DNA of 35,872 nt from an uncultured Rubrobacteraceae bacterium (GTDB taxonomy: Bacteria; Actinomycetota; Rubrobacteria; Rubrobacterales; Rubrobacteraceae). The stretch is from positions 1-35,872 of the forward strand of contig CADCUT010000109.1 of NCBI GenBank assembly GCA_902805975.1, read 5' to 3'. Made by a program: the position numbers and the translations under genes. Shown here one piece after another: positions 26,142-33,831 of this stretch (the first letter of the stretch is position 1; the number at the start of each line of letters is the position of its first letter). The notes beneath the pieces were generated by a model. The model saw only the letters and a program-made list of their open reading frames with translations, made no database searches and was not told the origin of the DNA.

Positions 26142-27018
26142 CCTCGTCGTTGCGCTCGCGGAGGAACCCTTCGAGTTCCTGGGCGAGGTCGTCGCCGGTT
26201 GGGAGGTTGCGTTCCCCGCCCTCTACCTGCGAGTCGAAGCGCTCTTCTAGCATCTGGACGTAGGAGGAGAGGTCGGAGTCCTGGGAGACGGCGACGGAGA
26301 CCTGCTCCTGGTAGCTGGTCGCGGTCTCCTCGAGGTCCGAGGTGTCGACGTCGACCTTGAGCAGGACGGAGAGGTTCTGGAGTAGGGCCAGCGCCGCGGG
26401 TGCCGAGGGCACGGCGGGCAGGTAGTGGGGAACGGAGGCCCAGAAACTCACCGAGGGCAGGCCCGCTTCGGCGCAGACGCGGTGCAGGACGCCGGTGATG
26501 CCGGTCGGCCCCTCGTAGCGCGAGGCCGTGAGGCTCAGGTTCTCAACGAGGACGGGGTCTTGGGAGTTGGCGGAGACGGAGACCGGGCGCGAGTGGGGCA
26601 CGTCCGCGAGCAGGGCGCCCATCGTCACGACCATCTCGGCACCCAGATCCTTCGCCGTCTCAGCCACGGCGTCGCAGAAGGAGCGCCAGCGGAAGTTCGG
26701 CTCCGGGCCGGAGAGCAACACGGCGCCGCGCCCGCGCAGGGCCTCGACGACCGGGGCCGTCGCGCTCAGGGTGTTCTCTGGCCACTCTATCGTGCGGGTC
26801 ACGCCGTCTGAGAGCGTGATCTGGGGCCGCGTGGCCTGGAAGTCGAAGAACTCCTCGGCGTCGAAGTGGCCGAACCGTTGCGCGTCCCACGCGTCGTTCA
26901 ACGTGCCCACCGCGAGGCTCGAAGCCTCCGCCGCATCGTTCCATCCCGTAAAGCCGGCGATCAAGACGGGCCTCTCGAGCTTCGGCATCCGATCTAATTT
27001 GACGTATTTATTAGCCAT
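26137..27018 (-). CDS. PAC2-family protein
   Basis: A 293-aa member of the PAC2 (proteasome assembly chaperone 2-like) family, common in actinobacteria. The family opening RPVLIAGFTGWNDAAEASSLAV (17-38), DFQATRPQITL, LLSGPEPNFRW and the GALLADVPHSRP and GLPSVSFWASVPHYL segments are all visible; a Glu-rich helical C-terminus follows. The molecular role is unproven; a proteasome link is plausible in actinobacteria. The ATG at 27018 has no Shine-Dalgarno, so the mRNA may be leaderless or the second Met (residue 11) may be used. Its stop touches element B. Confidence 0.85.
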   Translation of the reverse strand: MANKYVKLDRMPKLERPVLIAGFTGWNDAAEASSLAVGTLNDAWDAQRFGHFDAEEFFDFQATRPQITLSDGVTRTIEWPENTLSATAPVVEALRGRGAVLLSGPEPNFRWRSFCDAVAETAKDLGAEMVVTMGALLADVPHSRPVSVSANSQDPVLVENLSLTASRYEGPTGITGVLHRVCAEAGLPSVSFWASVPHYLPAVPSAPAALALLQNLSVLLKVDVDTSDLEETATSYQEQVSVAVSQDSDLSSYVQMLEERFDSQVEGGERNLPTGDDLAQELEGFLRERNDEE

Positions 27019-27034
27019 GAAGCAAGCTTACCAC

Positions 27035-27053
27035 GCTGTCCGGAGCGGACAGC
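27035..27053. terminator. Perfect hairpin between the dehydrogenase remnant and PAC2 gene
   Basis: GCTGTCCG-GAG-CGGACAGC (8-bp arms, 3-base loop) lies six bases past the stop at 27059 on the minus strand and 17 bases before the PAC2 start. No T-run follows. It could be a terminator or an operator for PAC2. Confidence 0.45.
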
Positions 27054-27058
27054 CGCGC

Positions 27059-27565
27059 CTAAGGTCTGGTCCCGGCGGGGCCGTAATCCACCCTGTTCAC
27101 GAAGCCACCCGACCGCTCCAGGTAATACAGGTCTGCATCGGGACCGACTTGCAGGTCCACCGTGCGGGGGACGCCCGAGGCGAAGGCGTACGCCCTGTCC
27201 GCCTCTGGGTCGTAGCGCCGGATCCAGCCGTTACAGAAGTCGGCGAAAAAGTAGTCGCCGACGTAGTCTTCTGGGTAGGTCGGGGCGGCGGGGTTGTAGA
27301 ACGCGCCGCCGGTGATGGCGCAACCTGTCTGCTCGACGGGACCGTCGTGGCGGTAGGCGAAGATCGGGGGCCGGAAGCGCCCCATGGACTCGGGGCCCTC
27401 GACGCGGGGCCAGCCGAAGTTGGCGGCGGGTCCTCCGCGGTTGATCTCCTCCCACTCGTGCAACCCGACGTCGTTGATGAAGATGGTTCCCGTGCCCGGC
27501 TGGACGGCGAAGCTGAACGGGTTGCGCAACCCCCGCGCCCAATCGACATGCCTGCCCGGTCCCCC
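27059..27565 (-). pseudogene. 5'-truncated PQQ-type sugar (glucose/sorbosone) dehydrogenase remnant
   Basis: The visible frame (ARGLRNPFSFAVQPGTG, then IFINDVGLHEWEEINRGGPAANFGWP, YVGDYFFADFCNGWIRRY, VDLQVGPDADLYYLE) is the C-terminal third of the GSDH beta-propeller family. The N-terminal two thirds are missing: upstream of about 27565 the frame turns Arg-rich and shows no family resemblance, and it runs into aat. No Shine-Dalgarno is seen. I read it as a decaying gene cut at its 5' side. Alternatively it is a short secreted fragment, but there is no signal peptide. The stretch 27566-27713 holds nothing I recognise. Confidence 0.65.
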
Positions 27566-27713
27566 GGCACCGTCGCTTCTACGCGCGAACCTCAAAGCCA
27601 ATCTCCCCCGCGACACACTCTGTATGCGCCTACCAGTATCATGCAGCGGCACGAAACGCGGCCTCGTAACGGCGCCGCGATTAGGGTGATGAAAGGGCCT
27701 CACGAACCGCCGC

Positions 27714-28289
27714 TCAGACGAAAGTGGGTTGGAGTTCCAGGGCAAGGTTCAGCCGCCGCAGGTACTCGTTCTCGGGGATCTCCCTCGCCCCCATCCGGGC
27801 GAGGTGGTCGTTCTGAATCTGGCAGTCGAGCAGCACGAACCCGCGTTCTTGCAGACGCTCCACTAGACGGACCAGGCAGACCTTCGAGGCGTCGCTCGCG
27901 CGGCTGAACATCGACTCGCCCATGAATGCCCCTCCCAAGGCCACGCCGTAGAGCCCGCCGACGAGTTCGCCCTCCCCGTCGTAGGCCTCGACGCTGTGGG
28001 CCTTGCCGGCGCGGTGCAGGCGGACGAAGGCGCGGATGATGCGGCCGTCGATCCAGGTCTCCTCCCGGTCAGCGCACGCCCTCACCACACCCTCGAAATC
28101 CTCGTTCACCCGCACCTCATAGAGGCCCTTGCGGATCACACGCCGGAGCGACTTGGAGACGCGCAGGTCCCCAAACTCCAGCACGCTGCGCGGGTCCGAC
28201 CGGTAGAACTCGATGCGCCCGTACCCGTCGGACATCGGGAACGCGCCGGCCCGGTAGCAGGCTTCGAGAAGATCCACCGTCAACTCCAT
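27714..28289 (-). CDS. aat: Leucyl/phenylalanyl-tRNA--protein transferase
   Basis: Transfers Leu or Phe from tRNA to N-terminal Arg/Lys of proteins, marking them for ClpS/ClpAP-type degradation (N-end rule). The 191-aa protein has AYRAGAFPMSD-like ACYRAGAFPMSDGYGRIEFYRSDPRSV at the start, ETWIDGRIIRAFVRLHRAGKAHSVE, and GGLYGVALGGAFMGESMFSRASDASK, then LLDCQIQNDHLARMGA. It is slightly shorter than the enterobacterial enzyme. The ATG at 28289 lacks a Shine-Dalgarno, and a TATAAG box lies only eight bases upstream, which suggests a leaderless message. Confidence 0.95.
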   Translation of the reverse strand: MELTVDLLEACYRAGAFPMSDGYGRIEFYRSDPRSVLEFGDLRVSKSLRRVIRKGLYEVRVNEDFEGVVRACADREETWIDGRIIRAFVRLHRAGKAHSVEAYDGEGELVGGLYGVALGGAFMGESMFSRASDASKVCLVRLVERLQERGFVLLDCQIQNDHLARMGAREIPENEYLRRLNLALELQPTFV

Positions 28290-28297
28290 GGACGTAT

Positions 28298-28303
28298 CTT
28301 ATA
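28298..28303 (-). promoter_or_regulatory. -10 box of aat (leaderless)
   Basis: The minus strand reads TATAAG ending eight bases before the ATG. No good -35 is seen. The predicted transcription start is within about two bases of the start codon. Confidence 0.4.
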
Positions 28304-28357
28304 GCCGCCGGCCGTTATCTTTCCGGCCTCTGGCACCGCCTGCGCGCCCGGAGCGTC

Positions 28358-28363
28358 TAGAAT
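28358..28363 (+). promoter_or_regulatory. -10 box of the DUF1499 gene (leaderless)
   Basis: TAGAAT ends 10 bases before the ATG at 28374; no Shine-Dalgarno between. The -35 region (ACCGCC) is poor. Confidence 0.4.
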
Positions 28364-28373
28364 AGCCCAACCA

Positions 28374-28727
28374 ATGAACGAGATAGAACGCCCAACCCCG
28401 AACTCGGCCCGCGCCGTCCGCGCCTACCCCGTCGCCCCCGCCCCCCTGCTGGCCGCGATCCGGCGCGCCGTCGAAAAGCTCCCCCGCTGGAGGATCGAAG
28501 CCTCCGAGGGGGATGAGGTGCGGGCTGTTCGCACGACTCGCCTCCTCCGCTTTAAGGACGACGTGACGGCGCGGGTATACCCGGACCCCGAAGGCGCCAG
28601 GGTGGAGCTCACGAGCGCTTCACGCCTGGGCAGGGGAGACCTCGGCCAGAACCCCCGTAACCTCAAGGAGCTACTCGGGGGTCTGGACCGCGAGGTTGGT
28701 CCGCCCGGCCCGTCTCCGCGGGATTAG
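28374..28727 (+). CDS. DUF1499-family protein
   Basis: A 117-aa soluble protein. The family pattern is present: a Pro-rich start, LLAAIRRAVEKLPRWRIEASEGDEVRAVRTTRLLRFKDDVTARV, then VELTSASRLGRGDLGQNPRNLKELL. The SASRxGxxDxGxNxxRI-type stretch is the DUF1499 hallmark. The function is unknown. It is divergent from aat across 84 bases. No signal peptide is seen, unlike many DUF1499 proteins. Confidence 0.85.
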   Translation: MNEIERPTPNSARAVRAYPVAPAPLLAAIRRAVEKLPRWRIEASEGDEVRAVRTTRLLRFKDDVTARVYPDPEGARVELTSASRLGRGDLGQNPRNLKELLGGLDREVGPPGPSPRD

Positions 28728-28774
28728 GTCCGTCGGGTACATCCGAGTACATTTAACCTAGTTTTTGCCCTCGT

Positions 28775-28806
28775 TTGACACTCGGGGCTCGCGAGGCCCG
28801 TAGACT
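28775..28806 (+). promoter_or_regulatory. Possible promoter of the EEP-family gene
   Basis: A perfect -35 TTGACA (28775-28780) and a TAGACT (28801-28806) are separated by 20 bases, longer than ideal. A CTCGCGAG palindrome lies in the spacer. Confidence 0.4.
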
Positions 28807-28829
28807 GGGGCTTGCGACCCGGGGCCAGC

Positions 28830-28863
28830 GTTGTTCCCGGCCCGTGGTTGTTCCCGGCCCGTG
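28830..28863. repeat. Perfect 17-bp tandem duplication in a 5' leader
   Basis: GTTGTTCCCGGCCCGTG occurs twice in immediate succession (28830-28846, 28847-28863), just upstream of the EEP-family ribosome site. Confidence 0.9.
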
Positions 28864-28884
28864 TCCGGAATGGAGGGAGATCCC

Positions 28885-29877
28885 GTGGTCGATTTCGTGG
28901 TGATGACCTGGAACGTCGAGAACCTCTTCGCGCCCGCGGACGGGGCGCCGGAGGAGGAGAGGGAGGGATACGGGCGCAAGCTCGGGCTTTTGGCTTCCGT
29001 GATCGGCGATGCGGGCCCGGACGTTGTGGCCCTCCAGGAGATCGGCGGCGAAGACGCCCTCGTGGACCTCGGCGAGGCGCTTGGCGGGAGCTACCCGCAC
29101 CGGGCCGTATCCGCATTCCCCGACGGACGCGGCATCCGGGTCGCGTTCCTCTCCAGGCACGTTATCGAGGAGACCGAGGACCTCGCGGACTTCCCGCCGG
29201 GTCCGGCCCTGAACGTCAGCGACCTGACCGCGGAAGGCGGCGCCGAGCCCGTGACGCGTATGGGCCGCGGCGCCCTGCGGGCCAGGGTGCGCAAGGAGGA
29301 CCTGGCGGTGGACCTCGTGACCGTCCATTTCAAGAGCAAGCTGCTCTCCTTCCCGAGGCCGTGGGGCACGAGCTTCGCGCCCAGGGACGAGGACGAGCGG
29401 GCCCAGGCCACGGGCGTGGCCCTGCACCGCCGCGCCGCCGAGGCGGTGACGGTTCGCGTGTGGGCGAACGAGCTCCTCGGGGCGGGCGACGTTCCCCTGG
29501 TCCTTCTAGGGGACCTCAACGACGTGCCAGAGGCGCAGACCTCCCTGCTGCTAAACGGGCCGCCCGGCTCCCAGATCGGCTCGGGCGGCTTCGGGCGGCC
29601 AGACAAGGGAGACGCCTCCCGGCTCTTCAACCTGGCGCCCCTGATCCCCGAGGGTCGACGCTACTCACGGGTCCACGAAGGACGCCCCGAATTGCTGGAC
29701 CAGATCCTGGCCTCCGCGGGGCTGGTGCCCCAGGGTGGGGATGGGCTGTCCCCGTCGGCCGACGCCCTCGTCGACTTCAGGGACAGGCTACCCTCCGTAA
29801 GGGACGACCCCGCGGAGCGGGAGGGCGCCGAGGCCCCGGACCACGCGCCGGTCGTGGCGACGTTCGCCACCCGGTAG
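28885..29877 (+). CDS. Endonuclease/exonuclease/phosphatase (EEP) family protein
   Basis: A 330-aa metal-dependent phosphodiesterase-fold protein. TWNVENLF near the start, ALQEIGGEDALVDL (metal Glu), VTVHFKSKLLSF, LLGDLNDVPEAQTS (the catalytic Asp/Asn) and DHAPVVATF (catalytic His) are in the normal EEP order. There is no signal peptide, so it acts in the cytoplasm or by unknown export. The substrate (nucleic acid, phosphoinositide or other) is not predictable. The GTG at 28885 has GGAGGGAG five bases upstream; ATG 28870 lies before the Shine-Dalgarno and is unlikely. It ends 37 bases from the convergent LCP gene. Confidence 0.85.
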   Translation: MVDFVVMTWNVENLFAPADGAPEEEREGYGRKLGLLASVIGDAGPDVVALQEIGGEDALVDLGEALGGSYPHRAVSAFPDGRGIRVAFLSRHVIEETEDLADFPPGPALNVSDLTAEGGAEPVTRMGRGALRARVRKEDLAVDLVTVHFKSKLLSFPRPWGTSFAPRDEDERAQATGVALHRRAAEAVTVRVWANELLGAGDVPLVLLGDLNDVPEAQTSLLLNGPPGSQIGSGGFGRPDKGDASRLFNLAPLIPEGRRYSRVHEGRPELLDQILASAGLVPQGGDGLSPSADALVDFRDRLPSVRDDPAEREGAEAPDHAPVVATFATR

Positions 29878-29914
29878 CCGCCTGGCTGCGCGGAGCGTCC
29901 GCCGGGGCGGTCCG

Positions 29915-31057
29915 CTATTCGCGGAAATCTTGCAGGATCTCCTCGTTCGCCTCCCAATCCGGGAGCAGAACCTGGGCGCCGTCCGGAAGCGTCTCGGGGT
30001 AGCCTTTGAGTTGGACGGCCGTAAGGTCGCCCTCGCCGCCTCGGAGGACCAGGGCGCGTCCGAGCGAGATCGCCTGAACGAGGCCGAGGTCGGTGTCGAT
30101 GTTCTCGTTGGCGATCCTCAAGACCGAGGGAAGCGTCGTCACCGTGTTCCAGCCGAGCACCTTGGAGCGGAGGGCGGCGAGAAGCTGTTGCTGGCGTTGG
30201 ATCCGGTCGAGGTCGCCGCCGGCGGTGCCGCGGTAGCGGGCGAAGAAGAGCGCCTGCTCGCCGTTTAGGGTCTGGAGGCCGTCCTGGATCTCGTACTTCG
30301 GCGGAACCTCGTCGGCGACGTCGACCTCGACCCCGCCTATAGCGTCTATGACGTCCTCGAAGCCCTGGAAGTCGATGATGGCGTGGGCGTCTATGGGTAC
30401 GCCGGTGAGGCCCTCCATGACGGCCCTCGCCTGCTCGATCCCGCCGTAGGCGTAGGCCGTGTTGATTCGGTCCTCGACCCCGGGCTCGACCGTGACGAAC
30501 AGGTCCCTTGGCACGGAGAGTAACTCGACGCGCCCGCTCCCCGGTGAGACCTGGGCGAGCATCATGGTGTCCGACCGGCTCGAGGCGCTTTCGCCCTCGC
30601 TCGGCCTCCGGTCCACGCCCAGGATCAGCACGTTGAGCGGCTCACCCGACGCGGGCGGCGGCGGCTCCGGTTTCTCGGGCGCGTCCTCTTCGGGCTCCGC
30701 CCCCTCCTGTTCACCCGCGGCCTCGACCCGCGCTTCGCCGGTCGTCTCCTCCGGCCGGGGCGTCGAGGACTCGCTCCCGGCGGACAACACCGTCCCCTCG
30801 GCGGGGGTTTTGTCTGCGGCGAGGCTGGGCTCTTCCGTCGCGCCGGAGGGGGAACCTCCGCGCGCGAGGTCGTCGTTGGAGGGCATGAGCGTGGGAAGTG
30901 AGACCCCCGCCTGGGCGGCGACGCCCACCATCACGCCCACCACTACCGTGAGCAGGGCCAGCCAACGCCTCCTGCGATACGCCGCCCGCGTCCGCCCGCG
31001 CTGCGCGGACCGCATCTGCTGGGCGGCGGTACGGTATTGATCTTCTCTGCTGTACAA
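29915..31057 (-). CDS. LytR-CpsA-Psr (LCP) family cell-wall glycopolymer ligase
   Basis: LCP proteins attach glycopolymers from polyprenyl-phosphate carriers to peptidoglycan outside the membrane. The 380-aa protein has a short basic cytoplasmic tail, one membrane helix (about 32-50), a long Pro/Glu/Ser-rich linker (55-138), then the LCP domain: LNVLILGVDRR, SRSDTMMLAQVSP, VELLSVPRDLFV, INTAYAYGG, FARYRGTAGGDLDRIQRQQQLL. These contain the phosphate- and metal-binding Arg/Asp residues. The best start is TTG at 31057, although its AGAAGG site is close. ATG at residue 15 is an alternative. Confidence 0.93.
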   Translation of the reverse strand: MYSREDQYRTAAQQMRSAQRGRTRAAYRRRRWLALLTVVVGVMVGVAAQAGVSLPTLMPSNDDLARGGSPSGATEEPSLAADKTPAEGTVLSAGSESSTPRPEETTGEARVEAAGEQEGAEPEEDAPEKPEPPPPASGEPLNVLILGVDRRPSEGESASSRSDTMMLAQVSPGSGRVELLSVPRDLFVTVEPGVEDRINTAYAYGGIEQARAVMEGLTGVPIDAHAIIDFQGFEDVIDAIGGVEVDVADEVPPKYEIQDGLQTLNGEQALFFARYRGTAGGDLDRIQRQQQLLAALRSKVLGWNTVTTLPSVLRIANENIDTDLGLVQAISLGRALVLRGGEGDLTAVQLKGYPETLPDGAQVLLPDWEANEEILQDFRE

Positions 31058-31239
31058 GCCTTCTCTCTTTGCTGCGCCTTCTGGCGGCCGCGAGTATCCT
31101 CCGCGTCCATCACGGGTGGACGCGTCTACGATGGCGCTACATTCCCCCCGGCGGGAACACTAAACGATCGGGCCGTCGCGGGAGTCTACAACAACGCGGG
31201 CCAATCGACCCGAAGCCCCCGGATTCCGGCAGGCGGAGT
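31058..31239 (-). other. Region upstream of the LCP gene
   Basis: No gene is seen. It holds an 8-bp hairpin CGCGTCCA (31102-31109)/TGGACGCG (31117-31124) about 45 bases before the LCP start. I find no convincing promoter. Confidence 0.35.
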
Positions 31240-31560
31240 TCACGGCCCCCGGCTCCGTCCTCGCCCGGGCGGTTGCGGCCTCGCCGGGCCAGATCCCCCG
31301 GGAGACCGCGGCCTTCCTGGCGGGCTTCCTGGCGGGCTTCCGGCGCGGTCTCTTAGTCCGCCGGCCAGAAGGGCCGCGACCATCCCGTCGCCCAGGGCGG
31401 CCGTGCGGCGGCGCAGATCCATGACCGTTGCCAACTCCTCCGCCGTAAGGGCGTAGCCGTACGCCGCGAGCGTGGCCTCAGGTGCCCTGCGGAGGCCGGA
31501 CAAGAAGGCCCGGTCAGACGAGGCGCGGGCGGCCAGGCTTCGCAGAACGTCTTCACGCAT
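31240..31560 (-). CDS. Small leader-like peptide with Pro/Gly/Arg-rich tail, candidate RiPP precursor
   Basis: A 106-aa protein in two parts. Residues 1-70 are a helical, charged segment (FLSGLRRAPEATLAAYGYALTAEELATVM spans 19-47) resembling the NHLP/Franean1_4349-type leaders: a 'L..P..aL..yg..LT.eE...' pattern seen in putative ribosomal peptide precursors. Residues 71-106 are low-complexity (AGSPPGSPPGRPRSPGG and a Gly/Pro/Arg end). It starts 27 bases after the O-methyltransferase gene and is last in a coupled operon. The AAAGG ribosome site is seven bases upstream. The tail could instead be read-through of a terminator hairpin. The family link is by pattern memory only. Confidence 0.5.
   Translation of the reverse strand: MREDVLRSLAARASSDRAFLSGLRRAPEATLAAYGYALTAEELATVMDLRRRTAALGDGMVAALLAGGLRDRAGSPPGSPPGRPRSPGGSGPARPQPPGRGRSRGP
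31302..31352. repeat. 9-bp inverted repeat enclosing 12-bp direct repeats
   Basis: GAGACCGCG (31302-31310) and CGCGGTCTC (31344-31352) are perfect complements around two copies of TTCCTGGCGGGC. It lies inside the tail-coding part of the small peptide gene and may act as an operon-end hairpin. Confidence 0.55.
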
Positions 31561-31587
31561 GGGACAACCTTTCGAAGGGTTGGGCGA

Positions 31588-32547
31588 TCATTCGGCCCTG
31601 CGGGCGAAGATCAGGTGCGAGCTACGACCGGCCACGGGCTCGAACTCGATGGCGCCGTAGCCGGCTTCGAGTAGCCACCGCTCGTACTCCCCGGCCGTGT
31701 AGGTGCCGCCGCGGGGCGTAAGAACCAGCATGTTCGCCGCGAAGAGCGCCGCGTCCTCGCCGAGCCCGCGCACGAACTCCCGCACCACGAGCAGACCGCC
31801 CGGCGCGAGAGACCGTCGCATCCTCTCGAACAGCGCCCGGTTCTCCCCGGGTCCGTACATGTGAGAGGTATTGCCGAAGTAGACGGCGTCGAAGGGGCCG
31901 CCCGGCAGTCCCTCGTTCATATCCCCCGCCTCCGTCCCGATCCCGGCACCAGATAAAGTCTCTCTCATAAGGTCTATGACCTCGGGACGGTCGAAGACCG
32001 TTACACGGGCCCCGCCCGCGGCGAAAGCCTCGGCGTTGGTGCCGGGCCCGCCCCCGACGTCGAGGATGCGCGCCCCTTCTGCCAGCCGCGCGAGAACCGC
32101 GTCGGCGACCGCCGCGGCGCCCGGCCTCGCCCCGCGGCGCATCGCCGCGATAAACGTCTCCGTCCCCCCGAAGCCGGGGGCGGTCCGGTCCTCGACGGGC
32201 CTTCCGGTGCGCAGGATCTCCGGTATCCGGCCCCAGCTGACGATCAGTTCGAACCGATGCACCACGCTCTGGCCCACGAAGTCGGGATGGTGCCGGTCGA
32301 GCAAAGGCCCCCGGTGCTCTTCCCGCAGCCGGAACTCTTCCCCCTCCTCTTCCAGAATACCGAGCTCGGCGAGCGCGGAGAGGACGACGTAGACGGCCCT
32401 CGCGTCCATCCCGAGTTCTCTCGCCACCAAATCAGACGACCGCGCCCCGCCGGCGACGGCCCCGATCAGGCCCTCCCTTACCGCCGCGCCGAGGAGTATG
32501 GCCCACCGCCAGTCGAGCTCGACGTAGTCCACCCGGTCCCCGCTCAA
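31588..32547 (-). CDS. Class I SAM-dependent O-methyltransferase (winged-helix dimerisation type)
   Basis: A 319-aa small-molecule methyltransferase. The N-terminal half is a winged-helix dimerisation domain (AILLGAAVREGLIGAV, ELGMDARAVYVVLSALAELGIL). The catalytic domain has motif I ILDVGGGPGTNAEAFA, the acidic VTVFDRPEV, DAVYFGNTSHMY and LAPGGLLVVREFV. Such enzymes methylate hydroxyl groups of polyketides, carotenoids or peptides. The TTG start overlaps the asparaginase stop by four bases (TTGA), so translation is coupled. The next gene is the small leader-like peptide, making a peptide substrate worth considering. Confidence 0.87.
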   Translation of the reverse strand: MSGDRVDYVELDWRWAILLGAAVREGLIGAVAGGARSSDLVARELGMDARAVYVVLSALAELGILEEEGEEFRLREEHRGPLLDRHHPDFVGQSVVHRFELIVSWGRIPEILRTGRPVEDRTAPGFGGTETFIAAMRRGARPGAAAVADAVLARLAEGARILDVGGGPGTNAEAFAAGGARVTVFDRPEVIDLMRETLSGAGIGTEAGDMNEGLPGGPFDAVYFGNTSHMYGPGENRALFERMRRSLAPGGLLVVREFVRGLGEDAALFAANMLVLTPRGGTYTAGEYERWLLEAGYGAIEFEPVAGRSSHLIFARRAE

Positions 32548-33530
32548 ACGAGCGGCCCGATCTCGCCCACCGCCACGCCGTGCAGATCCTCTTTGAGCTG
32601 GGCCTCATCCCCCGATACCGCCACGCCCCGCCGCCCGAGCGCGGCGACGGCCGCCGGCCGCACGGCCCGCCCGCCGCCGTCGGAGATCTTGACCGCGAGC
32701 CCCCACCCCTCGCCGCTTCCGGCGCCGAAGACGCCCTCGGCCCCGCTCTTGCACACGAGGTCCGTCGTTCGCATGACCTCCGTATCGAACCGTCCCGTCC
32801 CCGCGACCATGAACGGGTATCCCCGCATCGCGCGCCCGAGCCTCTCCGCCGCCCCGGCCACCTCGTCGGAGAGCCCCCCGCCGGTCGCGAACCGGGCGAA
32901 GCCCGTCGCGAGGCTCCTGAGGGGAAGCGCGAAGGCGGGGACGCCGCAGTCATCGCCGGCCAACAGCACCTCGTCCTCGCGAAGGCCGCAGACCTCCGCG
33001 ACGAGGCCCAGTAGCCGGCGCTGGAGGGGATGTTCGGGGTTGCGGTAGCCGCCGGTGTCGAGGCCCTCGTGGACGCAGACGGCGAGCATCCCGGCGTGCT
33101 TGCCGGAGCAGTTGCCGTGAATGGGCCGGGGGTCCTCCCCGTCGCGGGCGAGCTTCGCCGCGGCGGGAGCGTACATCGGGGGATGGGCGCCGCTCTGGAG
33201 GTCGTCCTCCGATAGGCCCGCCTTCTCCAGCAGGGATCTGACGGCGGCCAGGTGCTGTTCTTCGGCGTTGTGGGAGGCGCAGGCGACGGCCAGCTCCCCA
33301 TCCGTGAGGCCGAAGGCGTCGGCGGCGCCGGAGAGGACGAGGGGGAGTGCCTGGAACGGTTTTGCCGAGGAGCGGGCAAAGACGTAGGCGTCCGGGTCGC
33401 CCGTCGCGTCGAGGACGTTGCCGGCGGGGTCGCAGAAGATGAAGCGGCCCCGGTGGACGCTCTCGACGACGGCGCCGCGGCGCACGGCGACCAGCGGGGC
33501 GTCCTCGGGGAGGCCCGCGGGCCTATCCAT
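32544..33530 (-). CDS. Asparaginase II-family protein
   Basis: A 328-aa protein of the asparaginase II (PF06089-type) family: RRGAVVESVHRGRFIFCDPAGNV, FARSSAKPFQALPLV, ELAVACASHNAEEQH, IHGNCSGKHAGMLA, AGDDCGVPAFALPL and VAGTGRFDTEVMR are all family landmarks. The family is predicted to hydrolyse asparagine; few members have been tested. The ATG at 33530 overlaps the preceding gene by eight bases. Its place between an amidohydrolase and a methyltransferase is unusual for simple asparagine catabolism. Confidence 0.9.
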   Translation of the reverse strand: MDRPAGLPEDAPLVAVRRGAVVESVHRGRFIFCDPAGNVLDATGDPDAYVFARSSAKPFQALPLVLSGAADAFGLTDGELAVACASHNAEEQHLAAVRSLLEKAGLSEDDLQSGAHPPMYAPAAAKLARDGEDPRPIHGNCSGKHAGMLAVCVHEGLDTGGYRNPEHPLQRRLLGLVAEVCGLREDEVLLAGDDCGVPAFALPLRSLATGFARFATGGGLSDEVAGAAERLGRAMRGYPFMVAGTGRFDTEVMRTTDLVCKSGAEGVFGAGSGEGWGLAVKISDGGGRAVRPAAVAALGRRGVAVSGDEAQLKEDLHGVAVGEIGPLV

Positions 33531-33831
33531 CGCCGAGGCGGATCAGGTACAGCGCCATCAGGTCGTGGGCCACCCTCATGCGGGCCATCGCGGCCGGCGG
33601 GTCGCCCTCGGCCAGGTAGGCGCGTCCCTCCCCGACCAGTTCCCGGACCTGGGTCAGGATCTCATCGTCCATGTTCGCCGGGCTGTCGCCGCGAAGGCTC
33701 CCCACGACCATGCCGAGGATCACGTCCACGCGCGGGCTGTTCGTCCACATCGAGATAATCGCGATATCCATGTAGCTGTGGACCCTGAGCAGGTGCGCCG
33801 TCCGGGTAGGTAGGTCCGCCCTCTCCTTCAC
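33523..33831 (-). CDS. Small helical protein, unknown
   Basis: A 102-aa soluble protein (VKERADLPTRTAHLLRVH at the start). The C-terminal half, EILTQVRELVGEGRAYLAEGDPPAAMARMRVAHDLMALYLI, reads as a pair of amphipathic helices like a TPR-type hairpin. I recognise no family. Coding is supported by the four-base GTGA overlap with the amidohydrolase stop, an eight-base overlap with the asparaginase start, and codon bias. It probably partners one of its operon neighbours. Confidence 0.65.
   Translation of the reverse strand: MKERADLPTRTAHLLRVHSYMDIAIISMWTNSPRVDVILGMVVGSLRGDSPANMDDEILTQVRELVGEGRAYLAEGDPPAAMARMRVAHDLMALYLIRLGDG

Noticed and set aside
27566-27745. Full-length reading of the dehydrogenase frame from 27745
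   Set aside because: The first 60 codons are Arg-rich, overlap aat, have no ribosome site and do not look like the propeller family.
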